This document shows positions 51,961 through 60,628 of a DNA stretch of 64,000 nucleotides, one piece after another. Location: positions 1 through 64,000 of the forward strand of contig JAUNHW010000010.1 in the NCBI GenBank assembly GCA_030523775.1. The letters run 5' to 3'. Under the pieces are notes generated by a model that did no database searches, had not been told where the DNA came from, and was given only the letters and a program-made list of their open reading frames with translations. The position numbers and the translations under genes were made by a program. Within the stretch, counting starts at the first letter, position 1, and each line of letters begins with the position of its first letter. This DNA comes from Akkermansia sp. GTDB taxonomy: Bacteria > Verrucomicrobiota > Verrucomicrobiia > Verrucomicrobiales > Akkermansiaceae.

Positions 51961-53841
51961 TCAGTACTTGATGATTGCCTTGCCCACGATAGCCTTCACC
52001 TTGACTTCGCTCTCGCCGTTCTTGTACACGGATGAGCTGTCGCTGGCATCCAGCGCGAGTGTGCAGTATGCCTTTTGGCTCGACGTCATTGAGCCGACTG
52101 TGCCTGACTGCGTACTTCTGGTGTAGTTCAAAGCTCCGCTGGATTGCGCTTGCCCTGAACGGTTCTGAATCAACCCAGCCGAGCCCGTGATGTTCGGCAG
52201 GGCGGGTTCCTCCTTCTCGCCCAGCGTGTCGTGGTCTTCGCCCATGTACCGCACAAAGCGGTCTCGCAGGTCGGGCAGTTTGAACTTTGTGTCCGAGGAA
52301 GGCGCGCCAAACGCCGTTCCAATCACGGCAAACAGGGCGGGGTAGTCCGCACGCAGCACCTCGCTGCCGTCACACTCCAACCACCCGTCAGGAACTTCAT
52401 CGCCCCAGTACGTCACCATGCCGCCGGTCGGCACGTTGATGGCCGTGGAAAGCGCCGTGGCTATCTGCTCGGCTATGTAGGTGTGCAGGGTGCCCTCCAG
52501 CGTGTCGCAAGCGTTCTGCGCCGCATCCGCAGCCGCACCGTCCGCGTAGTCCTTCGCGTCCTTGGCAAGCGGTACTGCGGTCGTGGACGTCATGGAAGCG
52601 GCCACCTTCACCATGCCCGCAAGCAACTTCGTGGCAAGCGGCGCGCGGTCGCAGTATAGCCCGCCATCCAGCCCCTCCACCACAGGCACCTTGTCGCCAC
52701 TCCCACCAAGCAAACCCAGCTTCACAAGCCCATGGCTCTGCGTGGTGGCTATCGAGGAAGCGTCAAGAGGCAGGGGCGCCCAAGCGTTGTCAGCCCAAAC
52801 GTACATGAAGAGCCGCCCGCCATCATCCCCACCTTGCAGGGTGGGATACGGAACAGTCATGTGGGGGGCGACCGCTTCCACCGTGATGAGGTTGCCGGCC
52901 TCGCCCTCTTCCTTTGCTTTCAGCTCGATGGTGTACTGCAAAGGAGGAAACTCGCCGTACTCTGTCTTGTCTCTCGCCGTGACAGGGCACTCCTCGTCCT
53001 CATTGATGGCTGCCACCAGGTCTTCCACGCGCCCCAAGTCGACAACATACGGGGTGCCGTTAATCTTCACACCGTGCGTGTCAGGTCCAGACATGACGCC
53101 CATGTAGATGTCCTCGCTGGCTTTGGTCGGCACTGTGGTAGCCAGGTATCGGTGAAGCGAGCTGCAATGCTCCGCATCCGTCGGTAGGTATTCCTCGCTC
53201 TCGATGACGTGGTACTGAACTTCCGCGCCGCTTTGCCCAGGAGGCCCTTGCGCCAGCACTCCGCTATCTACCTCGCCTATCTGCCACCGCCCAGAGTCGT
53301 TTATCCGAACGGCGGTCGATATGCCATCCCTTAACGCATCCGTGGCTTCCTGCACGGCATCCAGACGTGCCACTTGCTCGCCGATGTCGTCCAGGGCTTC
53401 CTCCGCCCTATCGGCGGCCCGCTCCGCAGCAGAGGTGTGGGCATAGGTCGCTATCCGCCTCACGCCATCCACCACCACGTTCACCACCCTGTTCACCGTG
53501 TCCACAAAGCCGCCGCCAGTCGCAGCAGGAGCAGAGTACCCTACGTACCCATCCACGAAGATTGCCTCGTTCCCGTCCTCCGAGCCAACGAACACAGCGA
53601 AGCTGTACCGCCCACGCCCCATTCCGGGGAAGCGGCACACTACTCGCCCAGCGTCAGTCACCAGGCACTCGATGTCTCCCACCTTCTCGTCCGTCCGCTC
53701 GTCGTACAGCTCGCCACGAAACAGCTTGCCGCCAATGTCCCAGCCGCCACCACCAGGCTCCAGCGGCCGCAGCTCTATCTCCATCCCAGACAGGTCCTCT
53801 ATCGTCAGGTTCAGGTTCTTTCCAGTCGTCGTCGTGCTCAT
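51961..53841 (-). CDS. tail fibre with phage collar domain
   Basis: 626 residues from ATG 53841, with AAGGTGAG about 8 bases upstream. After an N-terminal beta domain comes a short helical coiled-coil stretch (about 145-180, ERAADRAEEALDDIGEQVARL). A collagen-like GPPGQSG, a hook-IN-type module and a second helical linker follow. The C-terminal phage tail-collar domain reads VPTGGMVTYWGDEVPDGWLECDG, then FKLPDLRDRFVRY. Likely host recognition. First gene of the late operon; the long upstream ORF extension is G-rich low complexity and is not coding. Confidence 0.85.
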   Translation of the reverse strand: MSTTTTGKNLNLTIEDLSGMEIELRPLEPGGGGWDIGGKLFRGELYDERTDEKVGDIECLVTDAGRVVCRFPGMGRGRYSFAVFVGSEDGNEAIFVDGYVGYSAPAATGGGFVDTVNRVVNVVVDGVRRIATYAHTSAAERAADRAEEALDDIGEQVARLDAVQEATDALRDGISTAVRINDSGRWQIGEVDSGVLAQGPPGQSGAEVQYHVIESEEYLPTDAEHCSSLHRYLATTVPTKASEDIYMGVMSGPDTHGVKINGTPYVVDLGRVEDLVAAINEDEECPVTARDKTEYGEFPPLQYTIELKAKEEGEAGNLITVEAVAPHMTVPYPTLQGGDDGGRLFMYVWADNAWAPLPLDASSIATTQSHGLVKLGLLGGSGDKVPVVEGLDGGLYCDRAPLATKLLAGMVKVAASMTSTTAVPLAKDAKDYADGAAADAAQNACDTLEGTLHTYIAEQIATALSTAINVPTGGMVTYWGDEVPDGWLECDGSEVLRADYPALFAVIGTAFGAPSSDTKFKLPDLRDRFVRYMGEDHDTLGEKEEPALPNITGSAGLIQNRSGQAQSSGALNYTRSTQSGTVGSMTSSQKAYCTLALDASDSSSVYKNGESEVKVKAIVGKAIIKY

Positions 53842-54627
53842 CTTGTCTCTCACCTTACCAAATCTCACGCCCCCTCCGTCAATTGCTTCTATGCAATCCC
53901 GAATGTTGGGGAAAAATAAAAATTTCTGGATACCTCCCCCGCCGCCGCCGTTCGCCCGTGTGGCCCTGGGGGGTGGGGCACCACCACCCCGGGGGTGGGG
54001 TCTCCCTGGCAAAAACTCGGAAGCATACACGCCGCTCCCGCCGCCGGCCCCGCCCCGCCGTCTCTAGGCAAAAACTCCGAAGCGCAAGCAGAATCTTTTA
54101 AGTTATAAGATTAAGAGCATTGATAATAAGAGAGTTACGCATCTCGCAGCCTGTATTTGTACCAAAATGCCCGCTAAACACGCCCGCCGCCGTGCCTTGC
54201 CAGTCCTTGCCAAGGTGCGGACAATGCCGCGCGCGCCCCTCGGCACGGATGCCGCCAACGGTCCCCAAATTCCCCTTGCGTCTCTCCGGCGTCTCTCCTG
54301 CCTCCCGTTGGTGTCTCCGCTCCTCCCTGCTCTTGTCCTGCTCCGGTCATGCGGCGGCGCCTCTAATGTTGCATATACCAAACACACAAAAAACAATAAG
54401 GGGAGAATTATTTACAGAATTACCAACATTATGAACAATTTAATATTAATCTTTATTTATATTTAATGATTATTTATATAAAGGGGTAAAGAGTAACATT
54501 AAAATATAATAATTAAATGGTGATAATAAAATGCTCAATAACTGCGTTATTTTGCATCTTTAAATTGTATTTTTGCGCGGCGCGTTGCTTGCGCGTGGTG
54601 CGCATGTGTGAGGCGTGACGCATGAGC

Positions 54628-54648
54628 GCATGACGTGTGCATGACGTG
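54628..54648. repeat. iteron-like GCATGACGTG tandem
   Basis: GCATGACGTG at 54628 and again at 54639 (11-base step), flanked by GCGCATG copies near 54599 and 54656 and GACGCATGAG at 54617. It adjoins the AT-rich block. Confidence 0.6.
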
Positions 54649-54760
54649 CGCGGCGTGCGCATGTTTGGGCGGTTGCCTGGTGTCTCCTGGTGGACGCGGT
54701 GGACGTGGTGCGCGCGTCTCCCTGGTGCGCGGGTTTCGAAACGCTGGGAAGCCGCTTGTG

Positions 54761-55110
54761 ATGGGCGTTCCACGGCCTGTACAGTCGAGAAAAACTTGAC
54801 AATTGCCGCTCATTTTGCGCTTGCAATATCGCCCGCGTTCCGCTTGGCTCTAGGCTTGCGCGCTATTTGCACACGTTGGCGCGCTGGACGCTTCACGGCT
54901 CAATTCTGGCAACGTGCGCGAAGCCCGCAGCCCTAGGGCCATCAGCGTTCCACGGCTTTTCAACTATTCAATTTTATTTAATTGTTGCCGCATGGTGCAA
55001 AAATTGCACACACTGCCGCGCGGAGGGCGTGAAAAAGTGCCTTTTCTGGACTCATTCCACCATTTCAGCGTACCCGCAATCCCTAGAGCCATGCGGGTTC
55101 CGAGACTTTT
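54761..55110. repeat. dispersed direct repeats with core GCGTTCCACGGC
   Basis: Copies at 54761 (ATGGGCGTTCCACGGC), 54941 (ATCAGCGTTCCACGGC) and 55091 (ATGCGGGTTCCGAGAC), and a partial one near 54887. The last two are preceded by CCCTAGGGCC and CCCTAGAGCC and lie exactly 150 bases apart. Confidence 0.65.
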
Positions 55111-55190
55111 TTTATTTTTTTGCATTTTTTTTCTTGCAAGGTAGCTAGCGACATGGTAGCATAATGCCAGTTACCGACAACAAGGACACC

Positions 55191-55352
55191 ATGGCAAACT
55201 CTCCCGCAAAGGACAAAAAACAAGTGGCCTTCTGGATGAAGAAGAGCACGCTTGCCACGCTGGACGCCGAAGCCCGCGCGCTTGGCCTCTCCCGCGCGTC
55301 TTTTGTCACCATGCTGGTGGTCGCCTGGCTTGAAAAAAAGATAAAGCTGTAA
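55191..55352 (+). CDS. small ribbon-helix-helix protein (prophage early)
   Basis: 53 residues from ATG 55191 (AAGGA ribosome-binding site); an ATG at 55164 lies inside the predicted promoter-proximal region. The strand KQVAFWM and helices STLATLDAEARALG and SRASFVTMLVVAWLEKK fit an RHH dimer. As the first early gene it is a candidate regulator of the divergent region; the prophage shows no CI-like repressor in this window. Confidence 0.6.
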   Translation: MANSPAKDKKQVAFWMKKSTLATLDAEARALGLSRASFVTMLVVAWLEKKIKL

Positions 55353-55424
55353 TTCTCCTTTATTTTTTTGCCGCGGGTAGCTAACAAAATAACCCCCGAA
55401 ACAATATCAACCCCAAATAAAGCC

Positions 55425-55670
55425 ATGATTGACATGATAGAAGAAATGAAAAAAGCGGCCATCGTTGCCGCCACACTCGCGGGCTTTTTGACCGCCTGCG
55501 CCGCCGTAGACTCTGCATTCCCTGCGGAGTCCACGGTTGAAAAGCTGGACCGCCTGATGAAGGCGGGAGAATTCGCGGACTGCGAGACGGACGGCGAAAT
55601 CACCGCCCGCGCGGCCGGCCTTGGCCTTGACCTGGACGAGCTGCACGCCGCCGGAGTCATGCCGTTTTAA
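55425..55670 (+). CDS. small exported or membrane-anchored early protein
   Basis: 81 residues. The N-terminus MIDMIEEMKKAAIVAATLAGFLTACAAV looks like a lipoprotein-type signal (Cys in LTAC). An acidic helical mature part follows. Start uncertain (ATG 55425 or 55434). No family recognised. Confidence 0.5.
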   Translation: MIDMIEEMKKAAIVAATLAGFLTACAAVDSAFPAESTVEKLDRLMKAGEFADCETDGEITARAAGLGLDLDELHAAGVMPF

Positions 55671-55701
55671 CCCTTAACCCCAAACAGAAAGGACACAAAA
55701 A

Positions 55702-56079
55702 ATGAACATTAGGACAACAAAAACAGCCGTTAAAAAAGCGTGCGCGCGCATTTATGCCGCGCCATACGCAGAACTGAGCCACCTGCTCCCAACGCGTGAC
55801 GCTTGCGCGCATGTCGCCGGCGGTTATGGGTGGGAGTGCAACATATTCGACATTGCCGCGCTTGTTGGCATGCATTGCGAGGTTGCAGTGACAACGGGCT
55901 ACCAACCGTTTGGCCGCGATATCCCGCGCGAACTCTGCCAGCGTTTCGACGCGCGGGCGGAGGCCCTGGAGAGCATGAGCCAGAATTCCCCGGAGTTCCG
56001 GGAAGAGCTGCACAGCTTGCGCTGCGAATTCCTGGCCGCGTTGCTTGGCCTTGATGAGAATAACGATATCGGACACTAA
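55702..56079 (+). CDS. hypothetical prophage early protein
   Basis: 125 residues, mixed alpha/beta, with no recognised motif. Preceded by the module AACCCCAAACAGAAAGGACA, which recurs before the gene at 58385 and provides a strong ribosome-binding site. Confidence 0.65.
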   Translation: MNIRTTKTAVKKACARIYAAPYAELSHLLPTRDACAHVAGGYGWECNIFDIAALVGMHCEVAVTTGYQPFGRDIPRELCQRFDARAEALESMSQNSPEFREELHSLRCEFLAALLGLDENNDIGH

Positions 56080-56100
56080 ACGAGAAAGGAGACAAGAAAA

Positions 56101-56781
56101 ATGAGCACAAGAAGCTATTTCGGAATCCGCGCGCGTGACGAGCGCATCAGCCTGCACTATTGCCATCATGATGGCTATCTGGAGGGCGTCGGGGCGTACC
56201 TGCTGGAAAACGTGCACACGCTGGACGAGGCCCGCGAACTCATGAAAGCGGGCGACCGCTCCGGCATTGATGACGCGGAGGGCTATAAAGACGGCACCTC
56301 GCACGAATTCGAGAACATGGACGCGCTGCACAACCTACTTTTCCGAAAGTGGGGAACGGACGTTGAATATATTTATATTTTCGACGAGGAGAGCGCGGAA
56401 TGGTACTACACGGCGAGGCACTACAAAAACGGAAAATTCATCTGGCATGACTTCATCCCGCTTGCCGCCGTGCTGAACAATCACGGCTTAGTCTTCCCGC
56501 GCCTTGGCAGTGACACCTTGGCGAATTTCTGGGGAGACTGCGAATTCGAGACGAGAAAACGCGCATGGGAGATACTGGACGGGCTTAAAATCATGGGCGA
56601 ATTCGTCAACGGCACGCAAGAATTCATCTATGACAACCGGGACCGCGCCCGGAGAATTGAGCGCCTTTTCTGCGTGGAGGAAATGCAGGGCAATATGCGC
56701 GCACTGGAAAGGGAGTTGATGCACCTTTTGCCAGCCGTGAAGCACTTTGCATATTACGACCACGCGGGCATTGAGCTATAA
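56101..56781 (+). CDS. hypothetical prophage early protein
   Basis: 226 residues. It opens MSTRSYFGIRARDERISLHYCHHDGYLEGVG. This resembles a group of phage and plasmid proteins that begin with a SYFGI/GYP-type strand and a His-rich loop; function unknown. Acidic, aromatic-rich (EYIYIFDEESAEWYY). Good AGAAAGGAGA ribosome-binding site. Confidence 0.68.
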   Translation: MSTRSYFGIRARDERISLHYCHHDGYLEGVGAYLLENVHTLDEARELMKAGDRSGIDDAEGYKDGTSHEFENMDALHNLLFRKWGTDVEYIYIFDEESAEWYYTARHYKNGKFIWHDFIPLAAVLNNHGLVFPRLGSDTLANFWGDCEFETRKRAWEILDGLKIMGEFVNGTQEFIYDNRDRARRIERLFCVEEMQGNMRALERELMHLLPAVKHFAYYDHAGIEL

Positions 56782-56893
56782 CCCCCGGCCCCGGGCAAGG
56801 CCTAAAACTGCCCGCCCCCGGAAGCCGGGTTGCAACCATGCCGCCCGGCAGGCCGTGAGCCTGGACTACAACCCAAAAATCAAAAGCAGAAAA

Positions 56894-57949
56894 ATGGAAA
56901 CATTAGAACAACGAAAGGCGCGCCGAGAAGCGGCGCGGAAGTCAGTTGACAAAGTGGCCAGTGACACATTGGCCGCTTTGCAGGGCATGATTGAAGACGG
57001 CACCGCGCCATGGTGCAGGCCGTGGAGCCTAGCGGGCAATATAAGCTTTGCCACCGGGGAAAGCTACAGCGCGCGGAATCAATTTTGCATCCACCTGCAG
57101 CAGCTGGAAGCGGAAAAGGCGCACGGCTACACAGCCGGCCCCGCCGATGAATATTGCACGTGGCAGCAGCTCAAAAAAGAGGGCCTTTTGGACAAGTTAA
57201 AAGGCCACCACGGCGCGGCATGCCTTGCCCCCACCATTAAAACGTTCTTGAAAGCCACGGGCAAATTTGACGAGGACGGGGAGGAAATCATGGAGGAAAG
57301 GCAATTCAAGGGGTATAAGGGCATTATCCTTTTCAACCGCCAGGAACTCGGCTTGCCGAAGCTCCACCCCGGCCCGGTGGCTCATGAGCACGGCAAGGTG
57401 GAGGAGGCGGAGCGCATTGTTGCCGACTATATCGCGCGCACTGGAATAACGCTGGAATTGACCGCCAGCGGAGACGAGGCCTACAACACGCATGACTGCC
57501 AGCGCGTCCAGGTGCCGCGCATGAACCGATTTGAAAGCGTGGAGGAGTACTATTCCACACTATTCCACGAACTCACGCACAGCACGGCGGGCCACGGTTG
57601 CCCCCGCAAATGTCATGCAAACTACCACAAAAAGACCGACGAGCGCGCGCAGGAAGAAATGATAGCCGAGCTAGGCGCGGCCACGCTTTGCGCGCTTTGC
57701 GGCATGGAAAAGACCGCCGAGCCCAATTCCGCGGCCTACCTTGCGAGCTGGTGCAAAGGCTTGACGCGAGACAAGGCGCAGGCTTTTCTCACCGCGCTAG
57801 ACGAGGCGGAAAAGGCCGTCAAGCTGATTCTCGGAAAGGATGACCAGGCGGAGGATGAAAAGCCCACAGAGGCCCACCAGGACGCGCCGGAGCCAGAAAC
57901 GGCGGGCGACCTTTTCGCATGGCGCCCCGCCTTTGCCGCCATAGGCTGA
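56894..57949 (+). CDS. ArdC-like antirestriction protein
   Basis: 351 residues from ATG 56894. The N-terminal ssDNA-binding ArdC domain has the pattern APWCRPWSL...SYSARNQFCIHL...KKEG, followed by a YKGIILFNRQEL block. The C-terminal zincin-like metallopeptidase has HELTH (His225, Glu226, His229) followed by STAGH. ArdC proteins protect incoming DNA from type I restriction; the peptidase part is thought to help. It fits an early prophage gene. An acidic tail ends the protein. Confidence 0.85.
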   Translation: METLEQRKARREAARKSVDKVASDTLAALQGMIEDGTAPWCRPWSLAGNISFATGESYSARNQFCIHLQQLEAEKAHGYTAGPADEYCTWQQLKKEGLLDKLKGHHGAACLAPTIKTFLKATGKFDEDGEEIMEERQFKGYKGIILFNRQELGLPKLHPGPVAHEHGKVEEAERIVADYIARTGITLELTASGDEAYNTHDCQRVQVPRMNRFESVEEYYSTLFHELTHSTAGHGCPRKCHANYHKKTDERAQEEMIAELGAATLCALCGMEKTAEPNSAAYLASWCKGLTRDKAQAFLTALDEAEKAVKLILGKDDQAEDEKPTEAHQDAPEPETAGDLFAWRPAFAAIG

Positions 57950-58083
57950 CATCACGCCTTGCCGGGCGGGCGGAAAATGCCCGGCGCTTTCCGAAGCCTG
58001 AACGCAAAACGCGGGCAGGCAGGCGGCAAGCCCTGAAACAAAGCTTGACAACAAAAGAAAAACAAGATAGAAAGGTAAAACCT

Positions 58084-58359
58084 ATGAACAAAAGCAAAAT
58101 GAATTCGCTTATTAAGGTCGGCCGCAAGGCTTGCCAGCACGCGAAAAACAAAAAAGCGAGCCAATACGAAACGGCATGCGCCGTCGAGGACGCAATAGAG
58201 GAGCGTTTCGCGGAATTGTGGCCGGACTTGGCCGCGGAGGACGAAAAAAACGGCACGTGCAACAACATGCTTGACTTGCCAGAATATCGAGAGGCCGTTT
58301 TAGCTCTCTCGAAACTCGGAGTCCCTACGCACGAATACCAAGACGCCGGATTATATTAA
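58084..58359 (+). CDS. hypothetical prophage early protein
   Basis: 91 residues, basic N-terminus (MNKSKMNSLIKVGRKACQHAKNKK kept to short motifs: KVGRKACQ) and acidic C-half. Mostly helical. ATAGAAAGG lies upstream. No family recognised. Confidence 0.6.
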   Translation: MNKSKMNSLIKVGRKACQHAKNKKASQYETACAVEDAIEERFAELWPDLAAEDEKNGTCNNMLDLPEYREAVLALSKLGVPTHEYQDAGLY

Positions 58360-58384
58360 CCCCAAACAGAAAGGACAAGACATT

Positions 58385-58936
58385 ATGTCCGGATATTGTG
58401 AAGACTTTTCCATGAGCAGAAACGCGCGCGCCGCCTACGAGAGCGGGGAAATGCCGTGGAGCAAGTGGACGAAGGGGGCAATGCTTGAAGCGGCGCGGGA
58501 GCTGGACCAGGCGGGCGACAAAATGCCCGCGCTGGAAAAGCTCACCGCTCCCGCCTTGCGCTGCCTGCTGCTGGAAAATTCCAGCTGGCACCACACGTCC
58601 AGCCGTTACAACGCTACCAATTTCTACCGCGTCAACGAGGACCTTTTCACGTGGGAACCCGCCGAATTTGCGGAAGCCGTGGAGCGCGCACAAGAGCGCG
58701 CGAAACAGGACAAGCAGGAGAAGACGGAAACAGCGGGCGAGACCACGCAGAAAGGCAGATTCCGCTGGCTCACGTGGGCGGGCACGCGCAATCACCCCAA
58801 GGCCGTTGAGCACGTCTTGGAACGCGCCGTGGTGACAATCCGCGGGCGGTTCTACCACGTCAAGGACGAAAAGGGAAACGACGTAGTGCGGAAGATGGTG
58901 GGAAGCAACGGAACCGAGTTCACGCCTGCCGCCTGA
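58385..58936 (+). CDS. hypothetical prophage early protein
   Basis: 183 residues. The N-terminal half (SRNARAAYESGEMPWSKW) and the helical linker rich in Lys/Glu/Gln (about 100-120) precede a small beta domain (VTIRGRFYHVKDEKGN). It shares the duplicated AACAGAAAGGACA leader with 55702. No function assigned. Confidence 0.62.
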   Translation: MSGYCEDFSMSRNARAAYESGEMPWSKWTKGAMLEAARELDQAGDKMPALEKLTAPALRCLLLENSSWHHTSSRYNATNFYRVNEDLFTWEPAEFAEAVERAQERAKQDKQEKTETAGETTQKGRFRWLTWAGTRNHPKAVEHVLERAVVTIRGRFYHVKDEKGNDVVRKMVGSNGTEFTPAA

Positions 58937-58964
58937 CACGGCGGGCAGCACGAAAGGAGACACC

Positions 58965-59189
58965 ATGAAGAACAATTTAACTCTCATCGGCATCCGCTAC
59001 AAAAGCGGAGAATCAGCAGGCATTGCTCACATCCAGCTCCCAGCGGGGCATGCACGCCTGCTGGCAAGAATGCACCGCAACTGGGAGAACGGCCAGGATG
59101 GAAACCTGTTCCGCCAGGCCGCAACGTCATTCGCGGACGAGGCCGCGCGGAAAATGGGAATCGCCCACTACTCCGCGATTAGCTACTGA
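58965..59189 (+). CDS. hypothetical small prophage protein
   Basis: 74 residues with a GAAAGGAGA ribosome-binding site 5 bases before ATG. N-terminal beta strand (LTLIGIRYK), then helical. Last gene of the early block before a convergent small RNA. No family recognised. Confidence 0.58.
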   Translation: MKNNLTLIGIRYKSGESAGIAHIQLPAGHARLLARMHRNWENGQDGNLFRQAATSFADEAARKMGIAHYSAISY

Positions 59190-59201
59190 CGCGGCGTACA
59201 G

Positions 59202-59358
59202 AAAAAAAATCAGCGGGCATTGGATGGTGCGTCCAATGCCCGCTTTGCGTCCCGGTGGGGACAACTTCGAAACAAACTCCACGCTTGTCAGTTTGGATTC
59301 AAGACAAATGTTTCGTTTATCTTTCCGTTCGTTTCAACTCACGCGGAGTGCCGCGAAC
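59202..59358 (-). ncRNA. candidate prophage small RNA with its own promoter and terminator
   Basis: Minus strand TTGACG (59392-59387), 16 bases, TACAAT (59370-59365); predicted +1 near 59358. The transcript of about 157 bases has no ORF of note. It ends in a perfect 13-bp hairpin (AGCGGGCATTGGA/TCCAATGCCCGCT, loop 7, at 59212-59244) followed by GA and T8. Promoter and terminator both face the minus strand. The hairpin would also end the minus-strand gene at 59413. Targets unknown. Confidence 0.6.
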
Positions 59359-59412
59359 ACCCGTATTGTAGCAGAATCGGCGGGCGCGTCAAGAAAAATT
59401 TTCAAAAATTTC

Positions 59413-59919
59413 TCAATGCTCCCACGGCATGCGCGCCGAACCGCTGGAAGCCTGCTCCCGCGCCGCCTTTACCCACTGTTCCGCCGCCGAAACCTCAACC
59501 TTGATTTCCTGCTTCTCAAGACCAAGAACGCGGCTCAACTGCTGGGCGGCAAGCAGCTTGTCTCGGACGTTCAAATCCGGCGAGTCTATGCAGTCATTCA
59601 GAAACCCCTCAATCTTCCGCCGCCCTTTTTCAACCCGCGATTCCTCCACCACCTCCACCGCCTGAACGGCAGGGGCAGCGGGCAGAGTTTCAGGGCAAAC
59701 AGCGGGCAGCGCAGAAGCAGCCACGGCGGGCAGGGGAGACTCCACAGGCGGCGCGCAATCCATGGCAGCCACATCGGCGGGCAGCTTGCTCTTGAGAGCC
59801 TCCTTGCGTCTCCGCTCCCTGCGCTCCTCCGCAGCAGCCTCTTTCTTCGCAGCCCGCTCCGCGTCCAGCTTTGCACGCTTTGCAGCCTTTTCTTCCGGTG
59901 TCTTTGCTCGTCCAGCCAT
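59413..59919 (-). CDS. possible terminase small subunit
   Basis: 168 residues. A highly charged Lys/Arg/Glu/Ala helix (residues 1-45) and an Ala/Pro/Val linker lead to a C-terminal helical part, DSPDLNVRDKLLAAQQLSRVLGL. That stretch resembles the last helices of some small terminase subunits, where the pattern is defined by Arg/Lys-Leu-Ala and a Gly-Leu end. It lies apart from terL. An unrelated coiled-coil protein is possible. Confidence 0.45.
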   Translation of the reverse strand: MAGRAKTPEEKAAKRAKLDAERAAKKEAAAEERRERRRKEALKSKLPADVAAMDCAPPVESPLPAVAASALPAVCPETLPAAPAVQAVEVVEESRVEKGRRKIEGFLNDCIDSPDLNVRDKLLAAQQLSRVLGLEKQEIKVEVSAAEQWVKAAREQASSGSARMPWEH

Positions 59920-60301
59920 GCGCCGCTTCTATCACATCCGCATCCTCATGTCAAGAAAAAAAATCATCCCCCATCCACCGCCGCGCGCAGCGTGCACGCC
60001 CAAAACTGAATTCAGCGCAGTTCGCTCATGGCAGGGTATAAAATTTGAGCGGCCTATACAGAAATTCGTGTCCTCATGTTACATACTTCTCGGAAAGCAT
60101 TGGGGGGATATATTTTAGTTTTCTACCCTGAATGCAGTTATATTGAACGGCATAAGCAATACGTTTGCTTATACCCACCCTCCTTTCCTCTCCTAACCCC
60201 TCTTCCCTATACCCCCCCTATAGTCCCCCTTCTCCCCTCTCCCCAAGGTTCCCCGATGGTCCCCTCCCAAGGAGCAAAAAGGCGCACCCTGATGCGCGGC
60301 A
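59920..60301. other. gene-free gap with palindrome and polypyrimidine tract
   Basis: 382 bases. ATAAGCAA/TTGCTTAT palindrome at 60152-60172 (5-base loop). From about 60174 to 60248 the plus strand is almost only C and T. ORFs across 60193-60480 are overlapping low-complexity frames and were not accepted. Confidence 0.55.
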
Positions 60302-60619
60302 TCACGGAGCAACGCGGTGGTAGACTGCCCTGCTCGCGCGCCTCGGTGTACTCCGCCGCGCGGTCTCGCAAAGCAGGGTGGCCAGCAATCCCGCCAGCAG
60401 GAGCACCACAGCCCAGCGGTACACGGCGACAGGATGAGCCACGCACCACCGCCATCCGCGCGCAACCGCTCCGCAGATGACTCGCCACGGCTTGCGCAGC
60501 ATCCCCGAAAAGGGCAGCACTATTGCCGCCATCATCAGCGCGAACAGGAGAATGAGCGCAAGCATCTGGAGCATGCCGCACCCGTCCTCTTTTGTGCACT
60601 GTTCCCAAAGCTCGTCCAT
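60302..60619 (-). CDS. small membrane protein (prophage)
   Basis: 105 residues with two hydrophobic helices (about 18-38, LQMLALILLFALMMAAIVLP; about 66-84, YRWAVVLLLAGLLATLL) separated by a basic loop rich in Trp/Arg. A basic tail follows. It begins 9 bases after the stop of the larger membrane protein. No family recognised. Confidence 0.55.
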   Translation of the reverse strand: MDELWEQCTKEDGCGMLQMLALILLFALMMAAIVLPFSGMLRKPWRVICGAVARGWRWCVAHPVAVYRWAVVLLLAGLLATLLCETARRSTPRRASRAVYHRVAP

Positions 60620-60628
60620 TCCCCAGTT

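Larger units (their letters stand above)
53842..55190. other. 1.35-kb gene-free divergent control/origin-like region of the prophage
   Basis: No credible gene. From left: a possible late promoter (TTGACG near 53888), G-rich inverted blocks (53968-54000), a 26-base direct repeat containing GGCAAAAACTC at 54000 and 54060, a purine/pyrimidine-skewed stretch to 54370, a strongly AT-rich block (about 54410-54540), and iteron-like repeats with long direct repeats. At 55135-55162, TTGCAA-N17-TAGCAT is a possible early promoter. The AT-rich block beside repeats suggests a replication origin or repressor region. Confidence 0.6.

Noticed and set aside
53842..54030. N-terminal 63-residue extension of the tail fibre
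   Set aside because: Gly/Pro low complexity over the G-rich inverted blocks; the ATG at 53841 has a good ribosome-binding site.
54120..54466. overlapping ORFs in both strands of the prophage control region
   Set aside because: Low complexity, no ribosome-binding site, frames end in the AT-rich block; no protein-like pattern.
54513..54826. minus-strand ORFs over the iteron-like repeats
   Set aside because: His/Arg/Ala/Thr-rich translations of repetitive DNA in three frames at once, a sign of repeats and not coding.
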